A stretch of DNA of 64,000 bases from a virus, in the IMG/VR virus record IMGVR_UViG_3300017917_004266, positions 28,990 to 92,989 of that record. One strand, written 5' to 3'. Positions 26,271 through 34,388 of this stretch are shown here, one piece after another. The translations under genes were made by a program, and so were the position numbers. The notes beneath the pieces were generated by a model that saw nothing but the letters and a program-made list of their open reading frames with translations, was not told the origin of the DNA and ran no database searches. Position 1 is the first letter of the stretch, and every line of letters starts with the position of its first letter.

Positions 26271-28179
26271 CTTTTAAATCAAAAGCTATTTTATCTTTAC
26301 CATTATGTTGATAATTAAATAGTCTCTGAGTTCCTATGTGTGGAAGAAAAGCTATTTCAAAATAACCATTGTGACTTCCTGCCCCTTCTAACCATAAAAG
26401 TTGGTCCATCTGCGGTACATATTGTATTACTTTATCTACATATGGATTTCCATCTAATATAGAAAAGTATTGAGGATTCGTTGCAACAAAAAGTTTTTTA
26501 TTTGGATATTGTTTTTTAATTGATGAAAATAAACTCGTAGACATATATATGTCACCTATAGACTCTGGCATTACATATAAAATTCTATCCTTTGGATCGC
26601 CTTGCCCTATCACTTCTTCAAATGTAACTTGTTTATTTTTTTGATTTTCTTGTGCAGCAATTTGTCTGAAATATTTTTCAATATCTTGACGTTTAATACC
26701 CTTTGAAATTTCATTCATCCAATATTTGTGTCCATCATCATTATCATCTACATGATGCATTTTTAATAAATTATGATACATATAAGTTAACCATTCGGAA
26801 TCATCTTTTATTTCTGGTATTTTATGGAATGGATCTCTATCTTCTTCTTTTGTAGAAAAATCATAAGATGTGAATGGTGCAGAATCAATAAATTCTTCTA
26901 TATATTTACCTATAACTTCTACAGAAAAATTATTTATTGTCCATTCTCTGGCTATTTTACCAATCTCTTTTCTTTTTTGAGGAGACATATTATAAATTTT
27001 ATTTAATTGTTTTGCTATTGAATTTGGTTTTGTAGAAGCTTTAATAAATTCTGTTCCATGCTCTCTATACTCTGACCATTCTAATGGAAACGAACCAGAG
27101 CCTTCTTCACACATTTCTTCTCCACAACTATAATTTGTTACTAAAGTAATTAGTTCAGTAAGTTTAGCTTCTTGGATTGGTATTTCTTGTCCACCGCTTG
27201 TAAAAGGATGACAATAAACATCCATTAAATTATAAACTTCATTTAGTTGTTCTTCTGTTACTCCTAATGAAACATTAGTTGTTATTTGTGATTTTTGTGT
27301 GTTACAAAATTTGCAGTCTACATCTTGACCATGGAATGGTTTAATTTCATAATTACCACAATTTTTACATATATATGTAGTTAAAATTTCTTTAAAATCA
27401 ATATTATATTCTTTTGCTAAACGATGAATATTCCATCCTTCTGACCAGTGCGTATGAAGTAAAAGATATGTATTTTTAATTTGAGGATTACTTCTTTTCC
27501 ATAAAGCATATCCTTCTAAAAGATTAGGTACACTTTTTCTTAATTGATTTCTAAACACAAATCCAATTATAAAAGCATCAAGAGGTATATTATATTTCTT
27601 TCTAAGATTTTGTCTTTGTTCATTTTCTAATCTATAAAAACTTTTAGTTTCTATTGGTCCATGCACTGTTTTTACGTGATTATGTCCAATATCATTCAAA
27701 GCCTTTGTCGCGAAATTACTCCATATCCAATAATTTTTAATCTTAGAAGCTTTTTCAACTGCAGTTGGAAGGATTGGCAAAGAGTCTAATGTTGTCCAAA
27801 GAACCGAAGTTATTTTATTGAACCATTTTTTATCAATAGCAAAATCTATCCCCCAAATATCTTGTACTGCAATATAGACATCTGGTTTTTCTTCTTGTAT
27901 TATTTTATCCAAATAGTGTGCTCCATAACTGGCTAGTCTAGCGACATTTGGATCTTTATTTAATTCTTGAAATTCTTGTTGATTATTTGGTAATGATCCT
28001 ACACTTTTCCATGGTGTACGTTCAAATTCTGGATGAGCATATGTTAATCCACAAGAATAATGAGTTATATCATATTTGCCAGTTTTATATAAATAGCTTA
28101 ATAAGGCTTTTGCTGCCCTACCAAACCCAGTTTTAGCTAAACTAAAGTCAGATTGATATACTAACTTCTTTCTTCTCAT
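26263..28179 (-). CDS. GT4 glycosyltransferase fused to N-terminal GT9 half
   Basis: A 638-residue fusion. Residues 1-440 look like a GT-B, GT4-type enzyme: QSDFSLAKTGFGRAAKALL at the start, FVFRNQLRKSVPNLLEGY, and the donor-site region VYCHPFTSGGQEIPIQEA. A four-cysteine zinc-ribbon-like insert (ICKNCG...CKFCN) lies near residues 276-299. From about residue 527 (DRILYVMPESIGDIYMSTSL...NPYVDKVIQYV) the sequence is the N-terminal half of a GT9 heptosyltransferase, stopping where the second half should begin; that half is encoded by the gene at 24447. The protein is therefore a bifunctional or fused glycan-assembly enzyme. Domain calls are good; substrates are unknown. Confidence 0.65.
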   Translation of the reverse strand: MRRKKLVYQSDFSLAKTGFGRAAKALLSYLYKTGKYDITHYSCGLTYAHPEFERTPWKSVGSLPNNQQEFQELNKDPNVARLASYGAHYLDKIIQEEKPDVYIAVQDIWGIDFAIDKKWFNKITSVLWTTLDSLPILPTAVEKASKIKNYWIWSNFATKALNDIGHNHVKTVHGPIETKSFYRLENEQRQNLRKKYNIPLDAFIIGFVFRNQLRKSVPNLLEGYALWKRSNPQIKNTYLLLHTHWSEGWNIHRLAKEYNIDFKEILTTYICKNCGNYEIKPFHGQDVDCKFCNTQKSQITTNVSLGVTEEQLNEVYNLMDVYCHPFTSGGQEIPIQEAKLTELITLVTNYSCGEEMCEEGSGSFPLEWSEYREHGTEFIKASTKPNSIAKQLNKIYNMSPQKRKEIGKIAREWTINNFSVEVIGKYIEEFIDSAPFTSYDFSTKEEDRDPFHKIPEIKDDSEWLTYMYHNLLKMHHVDDNDDGHKYWMNEISKGIKRQDIEKYFRQIAAQENQKNKQVTFEEVIGQGDPKDRILYVMPESIGDIYMSTSLFSSIKKQYPNKKLFVATNPQYFSILDGNPYVDKVIQYVPQMDQLLWLEGAGSHNGYFEIAFLPHIGTQRLFNYQHNGKDKIAFDLKDE

Positions 28180-28183
28180 TAAG

Positions 28184-28729
28184 CTACCAAAGTTCGCTAT
28201 CTTCTTGATTTTCTGATGCTACTTTTTCTACATTTTCCTTTTTAGCATTTTTTAGTTTCTTAATCATTTCTACCCTAAGTGAATCAAATACTGAGTCTAG
28301 AGCATAAGATAAAAATTGTTTTAAAAGCCTAGCTTCATTAAAATAAAATCCAATTACATAAGATTGTTTATTTTCACTATTTTGTTTGTCTGTTTTAGAT
28401 ACCATATATGAAAAACCAACATGTTTTTCGTCTTTAATATATGGGCTGAATTTAATTTGTGTAGTCTGCTTTTCTGAAGTATGGTATGCAGAGAATTCTG
28501 TTCCTCTTTCAATAGCGTCCAAAATGCCAGCGGCTTCTGTTAACGAAAATTTAATTTTTACGCTTTTTGCTGGATTATTTTGATTTTCTGCAAAAGAGCC
28601 TATCCTTTTTACATCATTCCATGATGCCTGTTTAATTAGTGAACTCCAAATAGAAGAGTCTTTTTCATTTACGCTAAAGCTACAAGCTGTACCTGTATTT
28701 TTACTGTTTGGTTTATAAAATGATATCAT
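28184..28729 (-). CDS. Putative single-stranded DNA-binding protein
   Basis: A 181-residue protein with an unusual N-terminus (MISFYKPNSKNTGTACSFSV) and a compact alpha/beta region of the kind seen in Whirly/PUR-like single-strand binders, with KIKFSLTEAAGILDAIERG and IKFSPY..GFSYMVSK strands. The C-terminus is a charged, disordered tail ending EDSELW, similar to the acidic aromatic tail by which SSB proteins recruit replication partners. It lies directly downstream of the polymerase block and has an excellent promoter of its own, as expected for an abundant SSB. No direct family match is claimed. Confidence 0.4.
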   Translation of the reverse strand: MISFYKPNSKNTGTACSFSVNEKDSSIWSSLIKQASWNDVKRIGSFAENQNNPAKSVKIKFSLTEAAGILDAIERGTEFSAYHTSEKQTTQIKFSPYIKDEKHVGFSYMVSKTDKQNSENKQSYVIGFYFNEARLLKQFLSYALDSVFDSLRVEMIKKLKNAKKENVEKVASENQEDSELW

Positions 28730-28735
28730 ATTAAG

Positions 28736-28764
28736 ATAATATCTTATGTTTATTTAAATGTCAA
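28736..28764 (-). promoter_or_regulatory. Sigma-70-type promoter
   Basis: On the minus strand, TTGACA (28764-28759), 17-base spacer, TATTAT (28741-28736), just upstream of the ATG at 28729. This is the best -35/-10 pair in the window. Confidence 0.65.
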
Positions 28765-31325
28765 GTTTTTATATTTTTGACTTCACTTAATTTCATATAA
28801 ATATCATGATCTTGTATTGCTGCTATATCTGCAAATACACAATCATCTCTTTTTATAGCTTTAAATATAACAATATTTCCTTCTTCAAAGTTTTTATTTT
28901 TATTTAATATTTTATTATTATCAATTTTATCATTAAACATTAATACTGTTAATGTTCCAGTTTCATCTGATACTTTTAATCTTACATATTTTGTTTTCTT
29001 TTCATTTTTAGCTGTTCCAGAATATGCTTCATCTACTTGGGCTACAAAAGAAATTTTTGTATTAATAGGAATATCATTAATATCGTTAATTGATATTAAA
29101 TTATCTTTTTTATCTATAAATATATCTTTTAAAGTCTTTTCGTATGTATAGCCTAGAAGTTTCTTTTCGTAATACCAATTAGCAAAACTTTCACTTTTGC
29201 TATTTTGGTTATATATTTTTAAATAAGGTTCATATTTCGTTTTGATTGTTTCTAATCTAGAATCTTTAATAATAATTTTATTCTTTTCATCTGTAAATTT
29301 ATTAAGATGCTTAATGATTCTAATTAAATCTTCATCAAATTTTGAAGCGAAAGAAATAACGTACTTCTTTTCTTTTGTGGTTAAAATATTCCATAATTGA
29401 GCTTCTAGAACTATTTTGCTTCTACTTTGTTTAAAGCCACTTAAAGCCCCAGCTTGTATAAGCGAGCATAAAATGCCAATATTAAGATCTGCTTCTTCTG
29501 CGGCTTGAAATATTTCAAATTTATTAGAATATTTATTTCTAAAACTATTTAATTTTTCAATTGATTTATCACTAATTCCTTTTACAGAAAGTAATCCAAA
29601 TCTAATATTATCTTCTTCAATAGAAAAATCCATTTCAGATTTAATTATATGAGGTTTTAATAATTGAATATTAAAATATGCCATTTCTTTTTGAATTTTA
29701 GAAATTTCACCAATTGGATCTGGTTCGTGTCGAGTCATTTTTAATAATGATAAAAAGAATTGTTTTGGATGATTAAATTTAAGATAAATTGTACATGCTG
29801 CCAATGCAGCATAAGCTAGAGAATGAGATTTATTAAATGAATAATTTGCTGAATCTTCTAAAATTTTCCATAAAATTTCTCCAACTTCTTTTGGTAATTT
29901 ATTTTGTTTACATTTATTTTCAATTTTCTTTTTCCAATCTTTAATTTCATCTACTTTCTTTTTACCAACAATTCTTCTTAAAATTTCTGCTTCATCTAAT
30001 GTAAAACCAATTTTATGCGCCATTCTCATTAATTGTTCTTGATAAAGAGCTACTCCACCAGTTTGTTTTAAAATATCATCAAAAAATGGATGTATGCCTT
30101 CATATTCTTGAAAATTTGTATATTTAGCGTATTTATCAACAAATTGTAAAGCCCCAGGTCTAGCTAAAGCTAATACTCCACTAAGTTCTTCTAGATTTTT
30201 TGGTTTTACTTTTTGACAAACTTTAAAATTTGTATCTGCTTCAATTTGAAAAAGTCCATGCGGAGACTTTAAATCTTGTAGATTCCTATATATAGACTCA
30301 TGATTTAAATCAATATCTGTAATTTTAATTCCAATATTTTTACAAACATCATCTACTACAGATACGCTTCTTAATCCAAGAATATCTAATTTAATATTAA
30401 ATAAAGAAACCCAACTCATATCAAAACTTGAAACGGCTTCTTTATCACTAGATAATTCTGTTGGGCATGCTTCATTAAGATTATCATGAGATAAAAGAAC
30501 TCCAGATGGATGTACTCCTTTATTTTTAATTAAATTTCTTAATTTTAAGGCTATTTGATATATTTCTTTATTTTCTTCACACCATTCTTTAAATTTACTT
30601 ACTTCTTCATATGCAGTAGAAATATCTTTTACTTGACCAAAAATTTTAGGAATTAAAGATGATATTTCTGTCATTTCTTGATCTGTTTTTTCTCCAATTA
30701 TCTTTCCACATTCTTTAATAAGAAGTTTACCACTAAGAGTATTAAGAGTTAATATTTTACTAGTCTTACCTAAAAATTTATTTTCTAAATAATTTAATAC
30801 TTTACCACGATTATAATAACAAATATCAAGATCAACGTCGCACATTAAACTGCCATCTAAATATGTTATTCCATCAACAACTTGCTTTTTAGCTCGAATC
30901 TTGGATATAAATCTTTCAAAATAAAGATCATATTTAACAGGATCTATTCTTGTTACTCCAATAAGATATAATATTAGTGAACCTGCGGCAGAACCTCTTC
31001 CTAAACCTACTGGAATATTATTTTCATTACAATAATTGATAACATCCCAAACTAATAAAATATAATCAATAAATCCCAATTCTTTTAAAGTTTCAAGTTC
31101 ATATTTAGCTCTTTCAATATATTTTTTATATTCAGTAGAATCTTTATTAATATTTAAATCTTTAAAACCTTTTAATGCTAAAGCTCTTAAAAAATCATAA
31201 TTTAGTGAGTCTTCGCTAATTCCTACTTGATGTTTGTACTTATTATCTATTTTAAATTCTGGTAATCTAACGCCATGAAGTGGTAAATCTAAATTTTTAA
31301 ATTGTAATTCAAAGTCTTTAATCAT
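28761..31325 (-). CDS. dnaE: DNA polymerase III alpha, polymerase part (PHP-less)
   Basis: An 854-residue C-family DNA polymerase catalytic subunit lacking the N-terminal PHP domain. Palm: GLGRGSAAGSLILYLIG (from residue 107), the catalytic pair MCDVDLDICYYNRG (Asp163, Asp165) and FNIKLDILGLRS carrying the third Asp. Thumb/fingers segments include GGVALYQEQLMRMAHKIGF and NYSFNKSHSLAYA. Near the C-terminus is an OB-fold (FVAQVDEAYSGT...VRLKVSDETGTLTVLMF). The missing PHP domain is the separate protein at 32650-33399, with three small genes between. It synthesises phage DNA, likely in a complex with that protein and the exonuclease at 31535. Its first codons overlap the 71-residue gene upstream by 8 bases. 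Confidence 0.92.
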   Translation of the reverse strand: MIKDFELQFKNLDLPLHGVRLPEFKIDNKYKHQVGISEDSLNYDFLRALALKGFKDLNINKDSTEYKKYIERAKYELETLKELGFIDYILLVWDVINYCNENNIPVGLGRGSAAGSLILYLIGVTRIDPVKYDLYFERFISKIRAKKQVVDGITYLDGSLMCDVDLDICYYNRGKVLNYLENKFLGKTSKILTLNTLSGKLLIKECGKIIGEKTDQEMTEISSLIPKIFGQVKDISTAYEEVSKFKEWCEENKEIYQIALKLRNLIKNKGVHPSGVLLSHDNLNEACPTELSSDKEAVSSFDMSWVSLFNIKLDILGLRSVSVVDDVCKNIGIKITDIDLNHESIYRNLQDLKSPHGLFQIEADTNFKVCQKVKPKNLEELSGVLALARPGALQFVDKYAKYTNFQEYEGIHPFFDDILKQTGGVALYQEQLMRMAHKIGFTLDEAEILRRIVGKKKVDEIKDWKKKIENKCKQNKLPKEVGEILWKILEDSANYSFNKSHSLAYAALAACTIYLKFNHPKQFFLSLLKMTRHEPDPIGEISKIQKEMAYFNIQLLKPHIIKSEMDFSIEEDNIRFGLLSVKGISDKSIEKLNSFRNKYSNKFEIFQAAEEADLNIGILCSLIQAGALSGFKQSRSKIVLEAQLWNILTTKEKKYVISFASKFDEDLIRIIKHLNKFTDEKNKIIIKDSRLETIKTKYEPYLKIYNQNSKSESFANWYYEKKLLGYTYEKTLKDIFIDKKDNLISINDINDIPINTKISFVAQVDEAYSGTAKNEKKTKYVRLKVSDETGTLTVLMFNDKIDNNKILNKNKNFEEGNIVIFKAIKRDDCVFADIAAIQDHDIYMKLSEVKNIKT

Positions 31326-31533
31326 TTCCTAATTCCTCATCCAATTTATCTATTTTTTCACTAAATTGATTTAATCCACTAATTAATATTTTCATAGAAT
31401 TTTTATCTTTTAAAGAATAAAATACATCTGCTTTACCTGTTTTTTTACCTTTTTGAACAGTTATTAAAAGATATTCAATATTTGAATCATCTAATTTTTG
31501 TAACATATCATATATATCATCTAAAGATGCCAT
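31318..31533 (-). CDS. Small hypothetical protein inside split polymerase operon
   Basis: A 71-residue acidic protein (starts ASLDDIYDMLQKLDD, ends DKLDEELGND), predicted helix-strand-strand-helix. It overlaps the polymerase start by 8 bases and lies 1 base from the exonuclease stop side. Its position suggests a small subunit or clasp of the polymerase-exonuclease assembly, but this is inference; I recognise no family. Confidence 0.5.
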   Translation of the reverse strand: MASLDDIYDMLQKLDDSNIEYLLITVQKGKKTGKADVFYSLKDKNSMKILISGLNQFSEKIDKLDEELGND

Positions 31534-31534
31534 A

Positions 31535-32173
31535 TTAAATCTCCACTTGCCATTTTAATTTATTCCATACTTTTAAATTTAAGTCAAGATCATTAATAGC
31601 ATCATGCAATTTATCATAATCATGTTCAATACCATTTTCCTTGCCAAGGAAACTTAATGAACTTTTAACATCTTTTCTTTTAGTATGATATATTTTATAT
31701 TGATATTCTAATAAATTTTCAGTTGTTTTATATGGTGTTCCATATTTAATTCCTCTAGCTATACAATTTGTATCAATAATCTTATTTAAAATATGATCCC
31801 AATGGCAGCCCATGTGTTCGTATAATTCTTTAATTAAATATATATCAAAACCTAATATATTATGACCAATAATATAATCGGCATGATCTAACCAATCTTT
31901 TATCGTTGGAAATGCATCTTTTATTTTAAGTCCTTCTTTTTCTACTTTTTTATGATCGTATCTAGTAATTCTTGCTGCGTCTTGGCTTATTTTTAAATCT
32001 GTATCCCAATGTATATAATAGTTTTTACTGTCAACTTTAAAATCCCCTTTAGCTTTTATCATTCCTATTTGCCAAGGAAGATTATGGCAAAAATTTAAAC
32101 ATAAATTAAATGTCTCCATATCTATAAAGATATAGGTTTTATTCTTGTTGTATCTTAAAAGATGTTCGTCCAT
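31535..32173 (-). CDS. DnaQ-like 3'-5' proofreading exonuclease
   Basis: A 212-residue DEDD exonuclease. Exo I: YIFIDMETF (Asp18, Glu20). Exo II: YIIGHNILGFDIYLI with the central Asp near residue 109. Exo III: YDKLHDAINDLDLNLKVW with the HxxxxD pair of the DEDDh subclass near residues 187-192. Length matches stand-alone proofreading subunits. Its place between the two halves of DNA polymerase III alpha points to proofreading for that enzyme, especially because the PHP domain, which proofreads in some DnaE proteins, looks catalytically dead here. Confidence 0.85.
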   Translation of the reverse strand: MDEHLLRYNKNKTYIFIDMETFNLCLNFCHNLPWQIGMIKAKGDFKVDSKNYYIHWDTDLKISQDAARITRYDHKKVEKEGLKIKDAFPTIKDWLDHADYIIGHNILGFDIYLIKELYEHMGCHWDHILNKIIDTNCIARGIKYGTPYKTTENLLEYQYKIYHTKRKDVKSSLSFLGKENGIEHDYDKLHDAINDLDLNLKVWNKLKWQVEI

Positions 32174-32174
32174 A

Positions 32175-32648
32175 TTAATCTAAAAATGGGTCTTTAATTG
32201 GTTTTATAAAATTATTTAATCCTCTTATTTTATAATGCCAATTTAAATATTCTACTGGAGATAAATGATACCATCCACTAGGATTCGTAAGATTATACAT
32301 TGAAAATTCAGAAAGATCTTGAAGAAATGCAACAATATGTGCTTCGACTTGTAATCTGTTAGCTACTTTCCTGATTCTTCTTGCTTGAGTATCTCTAATT
32401 TCAAACCTATGAATAATTGCATCAAAATAAGATGTTGGTGGCCTATACTGTCTATCAATCCTTGTTAATTCTAATACGGCAACAGGATCTTCTTCTCCAT
32501 TTTTGTATCCCCATTCAATTTGATCAATATCTGATGCGTACAATTTAGGTTGATCATAAATCCATTTTTTATAATCTCTTAGTCTATCTTCTCGATCTGT
32601 TCTTTGAATAGCTTTTGTACCATTTATTGTTAATTTTTTAATAAGCAT
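32175..32648 (-). CDS. Hypothetical protein between polymerase halves
   Basis: A 157-residue soluble protein, rich in Arg, Tyr and Trp (DREDRLRDYKKWIYDQ, RRIRKVANRLQVEAHIVAFLQDLSEF). It shows no catalytic motif I recognise. Spacing is 1 base to each neighbour, so it belongs to the replication operon between the PHP protein and the exonuclease. A role in polymerase assembly or DNA binding is possible because of its basic helices; not demonstrated. Confidence 0.5.
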   Translation of the reverse strand: MLIKKLTINGTKAIQRTDREDRLRDYKKWIYDQPKLYASDIDQIEWGYKNGEEDPVAVLELTRIDRQYRPPTSYFDAIIHRFEIRDTQARRIRKVANRLQVEAHIVAFLQDLSEFSMYNLTNPSGWYHLSPVEYLNWHYKIRGLNNFIKPIKDPFLD

Positions 32649-32649
32649 A

Positions 32650-33399
32650 TCATCCTCCTAGTGCTTCAAAACAAAATTGATTGCTCGTCATATGATTTAA
32701 TTCTGGTTTATTTAATGTTGTTCTATTATTTATGCATCTGAATGTCAAATAAGATTTAAAATCTTTTTTTGATTTATAATAAATACTTTTTGTATTAATT
32801 ATTTTTAAATTATTCGCTTCAGTATAATTTTTTATTTTATTTTTAATTATAAAGTCAAATGGTAAATGATTATGTTCTATGAACATTATTGGTTTTGTAA
32901 AATCAAAATTAGGTACACATATAAAATTTTTTAAAGTATTATTGAATATAAAAGAATCATAAAATGGAATAGCTAGAATTAGATCTTCTTCAGACCATAA
33001 ACTATTAAGATTTTTATAATCTATTCTTGGTTCGTAATAAAATCCCTTTTTTGCTGCTAATGAAAATATATTTATAAGTTTTTTATAACCATTATTTGTT
33101 TTAAAAAATATAATAATTTTTGATGTTTTTATTCTGGATTCTTCAGTTTTATCTTCAATATTATCATTAATTGATAATCTTAATCCGTATCGTAAATTTA
33201 TATTATGATTTTTACAATTTGTATATGCCTGTAAAAATGACGACATATTATCTTCTACTAAATACAGATTTTTAATATTATTTTTAATTGCAATATCAAT
33301 AATTGAATCTGGATCATCTTCTTTGACTTCTTCATCTTCTAAAGTCAAAATTGATCTACCTATGCTAAAATGAGATTTAAATAAAGGTATAGTTTCCAT
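32650..33399 (-). CDS. DNA polymerase III alpha, separate PHP domain (degenerate)
   Basis: A 249-residue protein equivalent to the N-terminal PHP domain of DnaE: FKSHFSIGRSILTLED replaces the usual HxHSxxSxLDG start, followed by AIKNNIKNLYLVEDN, the NLRYGLRLSI strand, NNGYKKLINIFSLA and GFYYEPRIDYK, and the family-typical ending CINNRTTLNKPELNHMTSNQF. The metal-binding HxH is reduced to SHF, so phosphoesterase activity is unlikely and the domain is probably structural. The rest of the polymerase is at 28761-31325. No intein-like ends are visible, so the two parts must associate non-covalently. Confidence 0.75.
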   Translation of the reverse strand: METIPLFKSHFSIGRSILTLEDEEVKEDDPDSIIDIAIKNNIKNLYLVEDNMSSFLQAYTNCKNHNINLRYGLRLSINDNIEDKTEESRIKTSKIIIFFKTNNGYKKLINIFSLAAKKGFYYEPRIDYKNLNSLWSEEDLILAIPFYDSFIFNNTLKNFICVPNFDFTKPIMFIEHNHLPFDFIIKNKIKNYTEANNLKIINTKSIYYKSKKDFKSYLTFRCINNRTTLNKPELNHMTSNQFCFEALGG

Positions 33400-33409
33400 T
33401 TATAAATAA

Positions 33410-33438
33410 ATATTAGTATAAATATATAAGTATGTCAA
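33410..33438 (-). promoter_or_regulatory. Sigma-70-type promoter
   Basis: On the minus strand, TTGACA (33438-33433), 17-base spacer, TAATAT (33415-33410), 10 bases before the ATG at 33399. It would drive the split-polymerase operon. Confidence 0.55.
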
Positions 33439-34388
33439 CCTAGAAAATCATCTGTAGAATCATTCTTTTTTAAAGTATTAAATTTTGGGCATCCATCATA
33501 ATTTCTTTTTTCAATTTTAAATCCTTTAATATCTTTAAATTTACCATCTAAACTCGTTTCTATAATTTCATTTTTTTCATTTAATTTTACATAATATTCA
33601 TATGCATCTCTATATGGACACCTCCAATTTCCTATTCCACACATCCATTTATTTTTATCATTATCTATTGCAAAATTAGATTTTGCTGAATTTTGATCAA
33701 ATTTATTAATATAGTCATTAATATGTTCAAGATAATATTCAAATCCTTTAATTTGTTCATCTGTAAATTCAAGTTCTTGTATTGGTTGTTTTGGAAATCT
33801 TAAAAATAAAAATCTTACAATAGGTTTAAGCTTAGGCCATAATTTTTTACTTGCAAGACTATACATCATGGCTTGAATATTAGCTTCTAAATCATCTCCT
33901 CTAAATTTAGCTTTGGAGCTTTTGTAGTCAATTATAACCATTTTATTTTTTGATTTAATAGGCTTATCAATAAAACCCTTAATATGATATTTAGGCTCGT
34001 CATTCTTAATCTCAAAAGCATATTCTGGAGATATGATTTTGCCATCTTTTTCTCCAAAAAAATCATGTTTTAATCCAACCATTATCATTTGGTCTAAAAT
34101 TTCAAAATTTGATTCATCTAAACCAACCCTTACTTTTAATTTTTTAACTAATCTTGTAATAGCTTTACTTCCTTTTATTGAATTTTTTTTAATAATTTTA
34201 TTATAATGAGATTTATGTTTTGAATTCAAAAGAAGTTCAAAAATAGTATGACAAATTGTGCCTCTTAATGCTCCATCGTTTTGCGTTTGAGGCACTTTTG
34301 TATGGTAATTATTCCAATAAACCCATGAACAAGTTTCAAGAGTTTTAATTCTAGATGCAGATAATATTTTTAAAGATTTTTTTTCCAT
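33435..34388 (-). CDS. RecB/Cas4-type PD-(D/E)XK nuclease with Fe-S cysteines
   Basis: A 317-residue nuclease of the RecB-like family. The start has LSASRIKTLETCSWVYW (family LSxSRlxtyexCp). The nuclease core is IKGFIDKP..MVIIDYKSSKAK (Asp, then D-Y-K near residues 152-154) followed by the QAMMYSLA helix. One cysteine near residue 20 and three C-terminal cysteines (MCGIGNWRCPY and YDGCPKF) match the 4Fe-4S arrangement of AddB/Cas4 nucleases. It resects or processes DNA ends during phage recombination or replication. It overlaps the primase stop region by 19 bases. Confidence 0.8.
   Translation of the reverse strand: MEKKSLKILSASRIKTLETCSWVYWNNYHTKVPQTQNDGALRGTICHTIFELLLNSKHKSHYNKIIKKNSIKGSKAITRLVKKLKVRVGLDESNFEILDQMIMVGLKHDFFGEKDGKIISPEYAFEIKNDEPKYHIKGFIDKPIKSKNKMVIIDYKSSKAKFRGDDLEANIQAMMYSLASKKLWPKLKPIVRFLFLRFPKQPIQELEFTDEQIKGFEYYLEHINDYINKFDQNSAKSNFAIDNDKNKWMCGIGNWRCPYRDAYEYYVKLNEKNEIIETSLDGKFKDIKGFKIEKRNYDGCPKFNTLKKNDSTDDFLG

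Noticed and set aside
24447-28179. Frameshift or assembly error as cause of the split GT9 enzyme
   Set aside because: A whole intact gene with its own start and family motifs separates the halves, which a simple frameshift cannot explain.
28761-33399. Split intein explanation for the two polymerase parts
   Set aside because: Neither part has intein-like terminal motifs (no terminal His-Asn or Cys/Ser extein junction), and three genes separate them.
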